64,000 nt of DNA from Thereva unica (lineage: Eukaryota > Arthropoda > Insecta > Diptera > Therevidae): contig OX465283.1 in the NCBI GenBank assembly GCA_949987705.1, forward strand, positions 71,557,720 through 71,621,719, written 5' to 3'. Positions 45,116 through 58,053 of this stretch are shown piece after piece; position 1 is the stretch's first letter; each line of letters begins with the position of its first letter. The notes below the pieces were generated by a model that did no database searches, was not told the DNA's origin, and saw nothing but the letters and a program-made list of their open reading frames with translations. The translations under genes and the position numbers were made by a program.

Positions 45116-48110
45116 ACGATATCCTATATTAAGTAGAAAAGATCGAAAATTAGACCAGACTAATAAATTGTTATTTTCGAATTACTACGGGAGCTGGTGC
45201 ATATAATTTTGCAAATTAGATCATTTTATTTTTGAGTTGTCCCTGCGACTTGTTATTTCTGGGACTGTTATTATAGAAAATTTAGTACAAGCTAAAACTG
45301 CGACTCCCTGTAAAATATAATTCAATTTATGCACTAGCACTTATTTCACTAGTCTAGCAGTCATAAAAAACTCAAGAACAAATAACTAAATAACATAAAA
45401 GAAGGCCACAAAGTCTGTACTGAGTCAATTTCCCTAAATATAACACGAGATGGATTTTAATTTAATTTTAAAAATAAATGAAAATAAAAACGCATCTGCC
45501 CCGACTCGAACCCGCATGACAGCTTCACCCGATCGAATCGAAATGTTCACCATACATGTTTTCTTCCAATTTTATCGCATTTGCCCGCCCTTCTATTTTC
45601 TCGCTTTTTCGTCGTTTACTCTAACTGCAACTAACTGCTTAATTATATAGAAAGTAGTGGAGTCAGCCTAAGAGAAGAATAAAAGCAAAATTAGATAAAA
45701 CCATCATAAATTCAAGTAGTCCTAGAGCCTCTTATTATCACCCGACCTATCCGGAAAGCGGCCACGCAACTTTCTAGTCGCACAACAGTCATGCTTGCAC
45801 CGGAGCCCCCTACAGCGCTGTGGGACCACTTTAATTCTCGCTGCTTTTCCACTTCTTATTTTAATGAATCTATCTCAAAGTATTACAATTTTTTATTTGG
45901 TTTCGTCAAGCCCCGAGCCAACCACAACATGATAGATAAATTTCTTGAATTTTGTTGCTGTGTGTTTTGTATGTTGGGCTCTGTTTGGTATCAGTGTCGT
46001 TTTATTTGTGTAACAAAGCCGGGCCTGACGGGGAGCTGGCTCGCTCAAACGCTGCCAGAATGCAAATGTTGCAAAGATTTTTCAATTTATTTGCGACGCA
46101 TTTTACTTTACTGCCCAACCGTGCAGGGGGCTTGAGCTGGTTAAAAGTTTTTTACTTCGTTTTGCGGCTGTTTGGGAAATGATGTAGTCACTGTGGCCCC
46201 GCGCAGCCCCACCGGCCTCGGCTGAGGCCCATCTATTAATCACTAATGAGAACCGGTCTTGCCGGCATTTTTTATGCTCGTTTCATTTGGCCGGCGATTT
46301 TTGTAAACAAAATTCTAAACAACTTTAGGGGGAAGGAGTTGCGCAGAATTTTTTCAATGCTGTTTTTTGTATGATCTAGAATAATTGCTTAAGCATTATT
46401 CTAAAACGAAACACTCAAAATGAATTTAAGCTACAAAAAATTTAAGAATATAATGTAGGTGGACAATTATCAGCAAGTTTCTATCTACCTTTTCTCTTTG
46501 AATTGAAGCCTGGAAGGTGGGTGCAGATGGAATTATGGAGTTTATGTCAGTATCACGTCGAGTGAAGTTTCAACCGGTTTTGTCATGCAATTGCAAGCGA
46601 GTCTTTATTTGGGCAAAACAGCTTTAAAACCAACCAGAACGAGGTCTGAAAAAAGATGCCACAGCGATAGCAACGAGTCGCTGTTAATCATTAGAAGCCT
46701 TAGAATTCGTCACGATGAGTTTCACGCTAAAAACAGAAAGAAACAACTTCCTTTTTTAAATTTAAAGAGATTAATAAAAATAACTTACCTTCGTTTGATT
46801 TTAAGCAATTAAAAAAGTACAGTTCTCTTTTTCGAACTTATTCCAACCCTAAAAAAACATTTACCCTATTCCCTTGCACCCTTCTTATGTATTTCTGTAA
46901 TGGTCCAATTCCTGCGTTGTGCATAAAGGAAAATGAACAGAAAAACCTGGAAGTATGCACACCATAAAAACCCTTCGTTTCTGAAGCGTTCATCTCTATG
47001 CAATTCCCCAAAAAAGAACCGAAATCGTTATGCAACGGTGGCTACGTTATACCGGTACCGGCATTTTTGGTACTTTTGTGTTAGTCGGTCACCCCTTCTC
47101 GTACCGCTATTGCGTAATAAACGAGCACAAACTGAAATCTTCTGAAATAGAAGAAGGGTACTTTACAGTCATGGATGAAATAGAAGGACATTTATAAAAG
47201 GATATGTGTGAAGTAATGTTTAAGAATTCCATAAGTCTTAACACAGAGCTTAACACAATTAAAGAAAATAGAAGATGTGCAATTTGAGCATAGTAAAAAA
47301 ACTAAATAGTATTCAATTATCAAACAATATTATTAAAAATTGATAGTTTTACCAAAGATTACCCACAAAGATACGACACTCTCAAAATTTCCCATAAGCT
47401 CCCTTGCGAGTGAATATATCAATCGACAAGGTGCAAGCGAGACAAAATTCAATTTAAAAACAAAAAAAAAATCGAAGAAAGAAAGGGTAAATAAATAAAT
47501 GTTATTTCACGAAGTGCGAAAGAGACGCACTGATTTCTCTTCTCCGCAATTTTTTGTGCCGTCTGGACTTTTATTTTGCTTGTGTGAATTCATGTACCAT
47601 CTTCTTGTACTTCCAGCTCTGCATGTGTTTGTGTAGTTTGCCGTTGCTCCGCCATCTCTCCATTCCGGAGCGTGTATATGAATAGACAGAAGATCATAGA
47701 TTTTTACTTTCCTTTTTCTTCGCACAGAAAGGATTACAGTGTCGTATCTTTCTGAGTTATCTTTGGTTTTACGTTAAAATGAACTTAAAATTATATAAAA
47801 ACTTTTTTCAGTCCAATTCTACTTCCACAGATTGCACATAAATACTTGGGATATCCTGGAACTGTCAAAAAGGAGTAAAATAAATAAACAAAACCAGATA
47901 TATATGTAGATGTTCGAGAACTTTAAATATTAAATGAATAATTTGCTCCATTTTTAAAATTATTGGCAAATGCCAACGTTTCGTCAAAGACGGTAGTCAA
48001 GCCAGTGTGGTTAGATATATAGTATACCAATATTTTGCTATTTTTGGTTATGATTTTTAAGGATTTGTACGAAGTTCCAGACACTACCGCCCTGGTACGG
48101 TAAGCTTAGC
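45116..48110. other. 3 kb of mostly unassigned DNA
   Basis: A frame at 45791-46135 lies in GC-richer DNA but carries no known domain. TGCCCCGACTCGAACCCGC at 45498 looks like the T arm of a tRNA on the minus strand, but the stems do not pair. No element ends were found. Confidence 0.3.
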
Positions 48111-48129
48111 AATTTTTACTTTGCTTCGA

Positions 48130-49990
48130 AATGAGACCCAGACAGACCCCTTACCATCCATCCAATGGAGCTACGCCCAAATCGAGCCTTGGCTTCCTCT
48201 AGGGAATTTCTCCAAGTTTGACGGTCCCTTGAGCATTGCCTCTGCGGCAGCCGTCACAGAGTCTATCTATCTCCTCCTGGGTCACCCTACTGGCCTATTT
48301 TCCGAAATTTCTGATGCCATCCATAAGCCGTTTTGGGATACGACTGTCCTCCATCCTGATTATGTGGCCGGCTAGTCTCAGTCTGTTAATTTTTATTGAA
48401 GTTGAGAGTTCTGGATCGATTCTGCGATTCCATCGATGCTAGGGGATTTGTTGCTTTTTTGCCTTTTCACAATGTTAGTGGTTCTATTGGAATATTATCT
48501 TGAGGGACTGCAATTGCCTCCGCCTTTGGGTCTTATTTCATTCTAGGGGTTGGATTCAATAAGTTTTGAAAATATTGTCTCAATCTTTCTTTTATCCTAT
48601 CAGGGTCTGCGGTTCCCACCTATGTCCCTGCAGATATCCGTTCTTGGCTGAAACTTATTGCTGATCTGGCATGCTTCTTTGTGCTTGCTTAATTCTCCCT
48701 TCATTGAAAACTTCTTGTATCTGTAGGATCATCCTGTTTAGATACTCTCTTCTTCTTTCTGGGCAGCTTATCTGCAATTCTTCTTTTTAGCTTAAAGACT
48801 TCCATCCTTGCTCTTATGGGGCTTGCGATGTACTCCCGGTGGCTCTGGTTTCTTTCTTCTATTGCTGGTCTACAGTCCTGATCGAACCAATCAATTATAG
48901 TTTGTCTGTCTCTTCTGTTTGTCTGTCTCTTCTGCTGCCTCCTTTATGCTGGTTTTAAGTTTTTCCCATTTGTTGTTGATGTCGAGCTGTTCTCCTACTC
49001 CTTCGCTCAGGTTTTGTACGATAGCATTCTGATAGGCATTTCTGCAAGTTTTAGCTTGTCTATATCGAATCTTAGTTGTGTTTGCACTCTGTGAGTTTTG
49101 GTCGTTATCCGGGTTCTAAATTTCTCTTGGACGAGATAGTGGTCCGAGCTACAGCACGCTCCTCTCATAGTCCTGAGATGGAGTATACTCTTGGCCCCTC
49201 TTCTTTCAATCAGGACGTAGTCAATTTGATTTCCTTTTTCTCCTCATCCGTCGTGTCTTCTGTGGGTCAATGCGTTTATGAGGCTGATGTTGTGTACTAT
49301 GTAGTCTTCTTTTAATATGAAGCGTAGATATTCTATTATTTACAGACTTGAAGTCTACAATCAGTGACTTAATTTTCTTTTCCACTATGAAGGCAACTCC
49401 GAGCTCTCTTCTTCCCAAATTCTTGGCTTCTTTGGTGAGTACTCCTACGGCTTTCAGTTTCGTTTCTGCCAGAATATAAGGACTCCCCGTTTGGGCATCT
49501 GCCATCTGGTCTCGCTGAGTCCCATGACTTTGATTTTATATCGATTCATCTCATTGAGAACTTCATCTAGCCGCCCATCAGCAAGCAGTATTCCCACAAT
49601 CCATGATCCGATTCGTGTCCTGGTTCGAAAAGCAACGGTCGTCGTCGTGTTGTCCATCCTGTCCATCCGAGGTATTGCTTGCCGATTCATAGCAATGGTA
49701 TTTTTATGGGAGCGGATTGCTAACCTTCAGCCCAACCGACTTAAAACTCTGTTTTATGGCGCAAAGAACTCGCCATTCGAGCCTCTCCCGTTATCTGCTT
49801 CCGAAGAAGTACCCTAGGGAGCACATCGGGGATGTGGGATTAGGACTTGCTAACAGAGCTGCTAGATGTTCACCTGCAGTGACTCGTCTCGAGTTTTGAT
49901 AGCAGTGACAAATCGGGTACCACCACCTTTCGGAGTCCGGAGTCTTTGTTAGCCATTCGCCCGCAGTTAGTCTACTGTGTTCTGTAAAGT
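48130..49990 (-). pseudogene. RTE-like LINE, copy with 5' end, lacking its reverse transcriptase
   Basis: From 49690 downward: MNRQAIPRMDRMDNTTTT, then DGRLDEVLNEMNRYKIKVMG (start of endonuclease), RRELGVAFIVEKKI near 49410, a connector near 48890-48690 (TIIDWFDQDC.., REYLNRMILQIQEVFNEGRI), the WRQYFQNLLNP part near 48550, and then directly the C-terminal part RLRLAGHIIRMED...RRRWIDSV near 48390-48250. The reverse transcriptase between connector and C-terminus is deleted at about 48450. Stops and frameshifts are present. Five other RTE pieces in the window share parts of it. Confidence 0.8.
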
Positions 49991-50430
49991 ATCTGGTAAA
50001 TTCTGTAAAACATGTTCTCTTTGTATTAATATCACTTTTCCTTTGACTATCTCCAATCCTACCTATGTATATTAACCGGTATCTACTAATGCATAATATT
50101 GTCCTACCCAAGTACCACAAATAATTCAAAATAAATTGTCAAATTGGAAATACATACATACACCAAACGAATTGCAATATAACTCACTATAAGAAAAGGA
50201 TAAATTATGAAATGCTCATCGGAAATAAACTTTTGTCCGATTGGAAAATTCTTAAATATTTTATATTTGTTTTTATATAAAATTTTGTATGATACAGAAT
50301 AAAACATATTTTCCCCCTTTTATACAACAAAACAAATAGAGCAAAATGTGAAGCCTCAAAATAAAGAAGCCCGAAACCATTATACATAAATTCTATTTAC
50401 ACCACACCGAAGCAAGCAGCAGTCTCCGCA
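49991..50430. other. AT-rich stretch with nothing recognised
   Basis: No element end or coding signal was identified. Confidence 0.35.
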
Positions 50431-50435
50431 ACATT

Positions 50436-50853
50436 CATTACGTTTACATGATTTACTTGAGTTCCTGACTTGAAATTTACTTGAAACTCAAGTTGCGTTT
50501 TCGGTTCATTTACTTGACTTCAAAATGTCTTGAAATTTACTTGAACTGACACTTGGCCTTTCATATTATAACAGAAACTATCTTCAAATTATAATATAAA
50601 TAACATTAAAAATATTGCATCAAAAGTATACATTCCCTACAGCTTTTATCTTCTTCTTGTTCCAAGGAAAAAATACGCATGCAAAAATTTCAAGTATTCA
50701 AGTAGCGTTTACATGAGCTTTTTCAAGTCAATCAAACAAATTTTTGTGATTTACTTGACTCAAGTTTACTTGAAGTCAGGACGAGTTTACATGCATATTT
50801 AGTTACTTGAAATCTACTTCAAGTATACTTCAAGTAAGCATGTAAACGTAATG
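50436..50853. mobile_element. Small palindromic element built of CAAGTAAA/TTTACTTG repeats
   Basis: CATTACGTTTACATG at the left end is repeated in inverse at the right end, flanked by ATT on both sides (50433-50435, 50854-50856). Both halves are packed with short copies of TTTACTTGA and TCAAGTA in both orientations. There is no coding capacity; superfamily not assigned. Confidence 0.75.
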
Positions 50854-50856
50854 ATT

Positions 50857-51790
50857 TACAATGAAACTGTTGAGCCAAATATTTTTTTCTTCTAAAAGTG
50901 TTATAAAAGTTACGAAACCTCCTGAGAGAAACGTGACTCCACTCGTTCGTAGATTGTGAGGTTGATATAATTTTAAAATAACTGATTAATGTGAACAAAA
51001 GATGCTTTAATTTTCACAACAAAACTTTCTTTAAGAAGACTAGCAAATGCATTCTGCAAATTATATGAATTTCTTTTAATATTGAGCGGAAAAGTCCCAC
51101 AGAAAGTTCGTTGGAAAAACGACTCCACACCATACGCACTCGAGACTCGTCTCGCAAGTTGTTATCATATGGATAAATCGGGCGACGCAGCCTTCATGTT
51201 CTACGCTCTTGGCTCGGTGTGTTCATCCATATCGTAATGGAAAAAACATAAAGAAAAAAACACTAAATAGAAATACATTTAAAAATAGGACTTATTTGTG
51301 TTTCAGTAGGCTGGGCTACGTGACAGAAGGGGCGAACTCTAGAAACGAGAATTTGTTTGGGAAATTATTAGGGAACTCGATCGAACAAAGAAAGGGAATT
51401 GTTGATAGAAGCCTCGTTTATTTAGGTTTAAAGGAAAGCTACATTTGTAACAATTAAGATTTTTAATAAAATGTAATTATGAAACTTTGCGCTATAACGG
51501 TTTGCGTACTAAATGCACTGTTATATTGGAAGGATTCGTATGAACTCTGAATGTAGGAAGGATCTCATGTAATCGGAGATTTAAAAGTCTGATAATATTG
51601 ATAAGGATCAAATTGGGTCTAGAAGAATATTTAATCGCAATTTTTATTGTTATGTATTAGCTTTCCAGTTTATAGGGAAGTTATTGTAATCGGTCCGAAA
51701 ATCGAAATCGAAATTTCATTTTTCAAGGTCCCAAAAGCATTTTAAGCATAAATTTGAGAAGAGGAATGGCTGTGTGTTTGCATACGTACA
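50857..51790. other. Unassigned stretch
   Basis: An 82-codon frame at 51209-51457 shows no recognisable domain. Nothing else was identified. Confidence 0.3.
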
Positions 51791-51799
51791 TATGTAGTC

Positions 51800-52010
51800 A
51801 TTTTTCCTGCACGATATCGTGCGAACATAAAAAGATAGCGACTTCGTCGCGGTATCGTTCGAAGCGAATGAACGGAAATATGATCTGAAAAGATTTTCAT
51901 TTAAATTCGGTCGGGCCGTTTTTGTGTTTAAACGACGTGAATGATTTTTCTACCCACATTACCGGGGAACCAACAATAATACCGACTTCGTTGAGGTGCC
52001 GACCGACACC
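51800..52010. repeat. Satellite-like repeat, about one and a half units
   Basis: CCTGCACGATATCGTGCGAAC and TATGATCTGAAAAGATTTTCAT, then a second, more diverged start (CTACCCACATTACCGGGGAAC) 145 bp later. This is the same family as the three-unit array at 4950-5390. Confidence 0.75.
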
Positions 52011-52148
52011 TCACGTGATTTTTTATATTTTAATTATGGCAGACCTATTAATGCGCCACTAACTCCAATGCATTGCAATGTAATGCAACAGTTGTTTAAC
52101 TTTAAACTTTTACGCATACAACGCATTCAATACTCTGTCAAATTGGTC

Positions 52149-52662
52149 TTTTTTTTTTTTTTTTTTTTTTTATGTGGCAGACTAGAGGCTTAGGGAAAGT
52201 CCCTTTGTACTGTCGACAATCTATTTTTTTTTTTTTTTTTTTTTTTTTTTCCATATACACCGTCGAACAGCAGCTCTAGCCGGAAGATAGAGAGAAGAGG
52301 GAGAGAAAGAAGAGAGGAAGGAACTGTCACAACCTGACTGCGATATATTTTTATTCCACCAACTCTCAACCATTTCGCGACTCTGACATCGGGGCATCGA
52401 GAACAACTCGCTGGAGTGTTATGCCTCCTGAAACGAGTTGAATCTCTTCAACCAACCGATGGCATGCGCTTGGTGGAGCGTGGAAGAGAACTAGTGAAGG
52501 CTATGACAGGAGGAATCAGGAATGTAAAGAGGGAAGAAGAAAGAAGGAAAGTTATGTAGGCGGGAAATTGGGAAAGGCTAGGACCGTGGCACCACCGGGA
52601 TTCGAACCCGGGACCTCTTGGGATAGTAGTCAGGCGCCTTACCCCTAGACTACCGAGGCCCC
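52149..52662 (-). mobile_element. tRNA-derived SINE, copy 3
   Basis: Full length on the minus strand: tRNA-like head 52588-52662 (A box TAGTCTAGGGGTAAGG and B box GGTTCGAATCC), body, and tail AGTACAAAGGGACTTTCCC...CTGCCACAT before a 23-base T-run (52149-52171). An extra T-run at 52224-52250 is an expansion also seen in shorter form in the other copies. Its tail is the closest of the three to the LINE tail. Confidence 0.87.
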
Positions 52663-52701
52663 GTTGTTTTATTATGCAAAAATATTATTAGCTCAGACTA
52701 A

Positions 52702-52966
52702 TGCTAGGTTTCCACTTGTCGTTTTGAAATTGATAAATGACCTATTATTACGTCATTTTGAACATTCGCAAGTAGAAATAGCGAAAAACTGCCTATAATT
52801 GAAGTAACCAACGGCACCAATCATTTAAATTCTTGGTAAGTCATTGACAAGTGCTGTTGGTCAATTCAATTATAGGCAGTTTTTCGCTATTTCCACTTGC
52901 GAATTTTCTAAATGACGTCATAATAGGCCATTTGTCAATTTCAAAACGACAAGTGGAAACCTAGCA
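52702..52966. mobile_element. Snap-back small element, near-perfect palindrome, TAA target
   Basis: TGCTAGGTTTCCACTTGTCG at the left is the exact inverse of the right end. Complementarity extends over about 115 bp of each arm, leaving a short centre. Flanks TAA (52699-52701, 52967-52969) fit a PIF/Harbinger-type insertion. RNA from it would fold into a long hairpin. Confidence 0.85.
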
Positions 52967-53044
52967 TAAAAATAGATTTTGATGAGGGGTTCAACACAAA
53001 TCCAAGATGAATTCGAACGCATTTAAGTGCCGACACGCAACGCA

Positions 53045-53800
53045 TTAATGTGTCAAATCCATATAATGCAACGCATCGCAGTAAAATCCACTCAAGTATT
53101 GCAATGCAACGCAATTATGTACTTCCAGCTTAATGTTATGTAGCCTTGTTTTAAGGCGAAGTGTGCATATTCTCTTGCTTACCTTCTCTATGATGAATGC
53201 TACTCCGAACTCTCTTCTTCCATTCGATGATCCACTGGAGAGTACAATGTGGGTTTTCAGATCCATTATACCACTACGGACCCATGGTTTTCGAAGGACT
53301 GTGATCTTTATGCTATATGTATTTTTTTAGTACTAATAAAAGCGAACGCAGAGCGCCCATTCTGTTGAGCGTCCTGCCGTTCCATGTTCCAAGATCGAAT
53401 TCCTTATTCCGTCGTCGTTGTCGTTGAATCCGTCCTGTCCGCTTCGTGACTTGTAGGTTTTTACGATGGAAGATTGTCAGCCTGCCGCCCAACCCCCACC
53501 TGTAGGACCAGTTCGGTATTTGCTTCCTTTTGAGGCGCGAAAAACTCGCTCCTCAGTCTGTTACTCTTGTATAGACAAGAGCATCCGGGGACACCCGATG
53601 TAAAATCTACATCTTCGCGGAGGTTAAGGTAGGGTTCGGTAGCATATCGGAAAATCTTAGATCGTGTAGACCTTAGATCGCAGATGGCGTTATTCAGGAT
53701 TTATCTCTTTGATGTACCGGCACCAGCAAAGGTCCCTGAGGTCGTTACTACCATTTGACCTCCCTCATTATTCCCTCCTTATTAGACGGTGCGAAGCGAA
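53045..53800 (-). pseudogene. RTE-like LINE, 5' region of a second subfamily
   Basis: On the minus strand a lead sequence runs to about 53400, followed by EFDLGTWNGRTLNRMGAL (family: TWNVRTL), then near 53230 RREFGVAFIIEKVSKRI and TLRLKTRLHNIK, the early part of the endonuclease. The rest is cut off. The start differs from that of the 48-kb copy, so it is a separate RTE subfamily. Confidence 0.7.
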
Positions 53801-56640
53801 GCTTCTTAGCTCCCAGGAATTTTCCTCACAAACTTTGTAGATGAAGCGAGAAATGGGATGGTACCTCGCATCATCCCCGCTTCCCCATTCATCGACAAAG
53901 TTCGTGAGAAACGTTCCTGAAGGGAACGGTCTAAACATCGTCTTAAAGAAACAAAAGCGCGCAGTAATCAAGCCAATAAGTGTACATCCTTCTTGCCACA
54001 CTCAAGCAGCACCTTACATAGCCGAGTTAAGAGACAGCAATCAAGCCAACAAATGAACTATCTATTTTGTAAAAAATATAAACAAGAAGTTAAATATATT
54101 TAAATTGGAATCAGGTTTACACATCGATGGCGCTTATAAAAAATGGTACGAAATTAATAGCAGAAAGCAGCAAAATATTTTTTGGGCCTATAGCTAAAAC
54201 GTGATCAATTTGCAAAAATCAACTTAAAAAAATTGAGAGAAGAACAACAATTGGTGATCAGCATTTTCTTGCAAGGTGTCAAGTTCTTTTGTCAAAAGCA
54301 AATATTGGCTAGAATTGGTGAAATTAACGACTCTTGTATATAAAGTGACATAATTTTATTTTTTAACACGACATGTTAAATTATGGTCTGTTTATGTTTA
54401 TAAACAATGACTATTCCGTTGTTAGCATTTGTTTTTCAGGCGAGAGCAGCAAATAAATATACTCAAGGCCTTATTAGTATTACTAATGCGCCATAAGCGA
54501 ATGTGATAATATGTATGTATATATCCCAGATTACATGGTGATGAGGAAAAGAAAATAAAAGAATTCCCGATATTGGATTCCTTTAAAAAAAATAAACGAT
54601 AAAAAAAGGATTACTTCATGCATACTACCAGCCGCGGACACAACACAAGCCCCCCAATTGTATAACTCGAATCCTCTAAAGATAAAAGCACACAAATAGA
54701 AGTCAAAATATTCTCGAGGCAAAATGGCAACTCTTATAGGATTTTCTGGTTGCCAAGAAGTTTTGTTATCATGTTTTGCCTGTATCCGGCGTACACACAC
54801 TGGCACCGCTTCTGCTATAGACGAGGTTAGATAAAATTCGATCCACGCCAAAGTTGCTGCGCATTTAAGTAAAAATTTTCAGATAATTTGCGGAGCTTCT
54901 GTTGTTTTCCTGTTTTGTATATTTATTTATTTTTTTTTTTAATATAGAGGAATCACGGCGAATCTTAATACCACGTAGTTTATTGTATTATTTTTTTTAC
55001 AGTATACAAGATAAAAAACTTCTAGACTTTCTAACATCAAGTAGGACATTTCTGTGGACCGAGTGTTGTGTTGTTTTTCAGTTCATTTGCTCCCATTCTT
55101 GGTGTTTTTTTTTTGTTCTGATTACTCGCCGCTAAATCATACAAAATCGAAACTTGGGGACCACAATTTTACAAATAAAAATCCCGGTGCAATTCGGTGG
55201 GCTCAAATGAAGCATTCATGAAACTTCAAGCATAGTTATTGATATCATAAATTAAACTCGCCGGTAATAAATTGCAATAATTCTCATTTATTAGCGGTCG
55301 GTGATGGCTTCTTACAGCAAAGAGATTCATTCTGTTCATCCCGTCCCGGCGGATTCTTTTATTCTTGTAAACATTTTTTCCGCAGTTAGCAAATTTATGA
55401 CCCGCATAGAGTAATGCTGACATAAGAATCGCACACCCGTGCATACGGTTCTCTGCTTTCGAGAACTATAAAATCATTTTACCTTATCCCCATGTTTATG
55501 TTTGTGAATAGCAAAGTTTTTGGGGTGGGTTTTTGCGTCGCAAAAACGGCGTTCATATTTTCTTTTTTTTTTTTTTTTTTTCATTTTATACTCGCGGGTA
55601 AATTAGGTAAAACACGGCTGAGACGGAGAAGCCTCTAAAAATATTTATATTTAGCCGGGAAAAGCCGGTGTTTGCACTGATAATGAAGTAATAGTATGTT
55701 TAAATTGCATGGATTTTTCCCCTGTGCGAGGGGATGATAATCACGTGCATGAGACAACTAAACGTTATGTAATTTTAAATCTATTTAATAAATTATTATG
55801 AGTTATTCAATAAGTTTTGAACAACTTTGTTTATTTACTGATTTTCGGAAACGAATTTGCTTCACAATGTAACTATTACTATGTAACGAGCGCTTAGTAA
55901 TCAAATTGATAAATATTTGATTTCGAGTCAACAAGGTTTAGTTGAAAAGTTCGAGGAGTGGAGATTAGTTAAAGAGGTTAATGTTATATTAGATGCAGCA
56001 TTAATTGTGGGCTGTTCGGAAGTATGTTGTAAAATGTAGGTGCAGCTAGGTAGTCGCGTATTTACCGAAGGGCTATGGATGGCAGGTTACGAGGGGTGAC
56101 GCAAGCCGGTCCCTTCGCTCAGATTTGGAAGCCCTTAATAATCGTTACTTAATACATTTTTATAAAACTGCAAAACATTGGCTACAAAGCGAATACATGT
56201 TAATAGCCGTTATGGGCACCTGAATATACCGACATTAACAATTGCAGCGGACCATGTTATGACAATACTAGCAATATGTCTGGGCAATAAATGCTGGTAC
56301 ATTTTTTTGGACCTTTTCACATAAGTTTATGTCGAAATAAATATTTACATATGTCCAAATAAATCTAATTTTAGCATCAAAATTTGCTAATATCTTCAAT
56401 AGTAAAGGTCGTAACTCAAAAATTTTTTGAGCATTGTTCATAGGATATTATCCAAGCTTTAAAATTTTGGAAAAAAAATATTGGTTAACTACCTACATAT
56501 TTTTTGGAGAAAAAGGTATTTGAAATTGAAATTTTTGTTAAAAAAAAAACAAAACTTAGTTACAGTATTGGCCAAATTTAAAGCACACTTTTCAATATTT
56601 CATATATTTTCCATTATTTTGACAAAAACTTAATAAAAAC
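53801..56640. other. 2.8 kb of AT-rich DNA with nothing recognised
   Basis: Contains a T-run at 55562-55581 and short frames without known domains. The 53841-53900 stretch has an inverted match with itself (CTCACAAACTTTGTAGATGA and TCATCGACAAAGTTCGTGAG, 53824 and 53890), a possible small hairpin. Confidence 0.35.
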
Positions 56641-57159
56641 AACTACAGTCAAGTCTCCTAAAACGCGATCAGTTCGTACCGCGTTATATGGAAACCGTGC
56701 TATGAGAAACTTAGAATTAATTCAAATCAGGATATGTTTTTAATGAAAATCGCGCTTTGAGAAACGTAGAAATAAGACAAACCAGAATAATCTATACCTC
56801 GTTATATGGAAACTATCTCCGCGTTCTATGGAAACCGCTTTATAAGAAACTCAGAATTAATGCAAATTAAATGATTCGTACCGCGTTATATGGAATCTCA
56901 AAAATAAATAAATTCTATATAAATCAGACCTACATATATAAAAACTGCATTCTCAAAGTAACAAGTTGTGACTGATACGGTTAATAACTAAAATTTTATA
57001 ATGGAAATAACAATGAATATGCCGATTTTTACATATTTAAATTTAGGTTTAATGAATAAAATACATCGTTCATATAATAAAATTATAAACTTAAAATCTT
57101 GTTTCCAGCAAAAAACTTAATTTGATACATATTATATTGTTTTATTATTCGTCATCACT

Positions 57160-57729
57160 GTCAAATATTTGTAGTCGAGCTCTTTTTTTCTAATTGGACG
57201 GTAATCATCTTCACTTTGCAAATTTTCTTCTTGATTTTTAAGAATGTAGTTTTATTTTGTAGTTCTCCCAAAACCTCTTTATATGGAGCCAAGCAATTTT
57301 GAAATTCTCTTTTAAATTTTGCACTGCGTATCGTTGAATGATCATTTTGAGTTAAGTGAAGTTCTAGTTCTTTAAAAAGTTCTAAAGTTTGAAAATAATT
57401 CGTTTTCCGTATTTTCATCCTCAAGTGCATTAGAGTTAGACTCATTAATATATTCCACCAATTCCTCCTCATTTAAACTCTCTTCCCGAAGTAGTTCTTC
57501 TATATCTTCATGGTTTATATCTGCAAAACCTTTGGGGCCCAAATCAGAAGCAATGTTTAGTATTTCTGTAAGTGGAGATGAAATATCATTTCCTTTTTGA
57601 ACCATTTGAGGTAAAAGTGGCCTCCAACATGCATTAAGAGTTGACGGTTTAATTTCTGCACAACTTGATGAGACTGTTCGAATGCAATCTAAAATAGAAA
57701 ATTCTTTCCATACTTGAAGAAGAGTTTTA
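57160..57729 (-). pseudogene. Tigger transposase, C-terminal part
   Basis: Downstream of the second insertion the gene continues with KTLLQVWKEFSILDCI and KPSTLNACWRPLLPQM, the conserved end of the Tigger catalytic region. An acidic tail follows (NHEDIEELLREESLNEEELVEYI) and a final segment ending near 57160. A frame change occurs near 57400. The acidic C-terminus is usual for this family. Confidence 0.8.
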
Positions 57730-57792
57730 CCAGAGATAACATAATACTCCGTATAAAGATGCGACAGCTAGAACAAAAAACCCGAACGCTTT

Positions 57793-58053
57793 TTGCCTCG
57801 GCAGGCCTCTGAGATTGCCTCCCCCTTAGCAACTTGCAACATATTCGAGTTTCTAGCTACACACGGAGGCGAACGTGGTCATGGTCCGCAGCACAAGACA
57901 TGCGGTGAGTTTGTGGATAAGGAAGCTAGAATTTTAGGGGGGCAAGGAAAGGAACTGACAACAGAATGTTTCTCGCAACATCTTTGTTTCTTTCTCATCT
58001 TTCAAACGTTTGCCTCTAGCGCTACATTGAAGGATTTCCCTGATGCTTTGTAG
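57793..58053 (+). CDS. 86-codon open frame in the left arm (doubtful gene)
   Basis: It begins MPRQASEIASPLATCNIFEF and contains GGERGHGPQHKTCGEF and GQGKELTTECFSQHLCFF. The same frame lies in the right arm on the other strand with serine 6 replaced by tyrosine. No domain is recognised. It may be open by chance, because the arms are otherwise conserved as DNA. Copies of the element elsewhere would show whether the protein is conserved. Confidence 0.2.
   Translation: MPRQASEIASPLATCNIFEFLATHGGERGHGPQHKTCGEFVDKEARILGGQGKELTTECFSQHLCFFLIFQTFASSATLKDFPDAL

Noticed and set aside
45490..45560. tRNA-like T-loop text on the minus strand
   Set aside because: GGTTCGAGTC is present, but neither the T stem nor the acceptor stem pairs and no A box is clear.
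45791..46182. Overlapping plus frames of 114 and 76 codons
   Set aside because: Two overlapping frames of similar quality with no domain; neither can be preferred.
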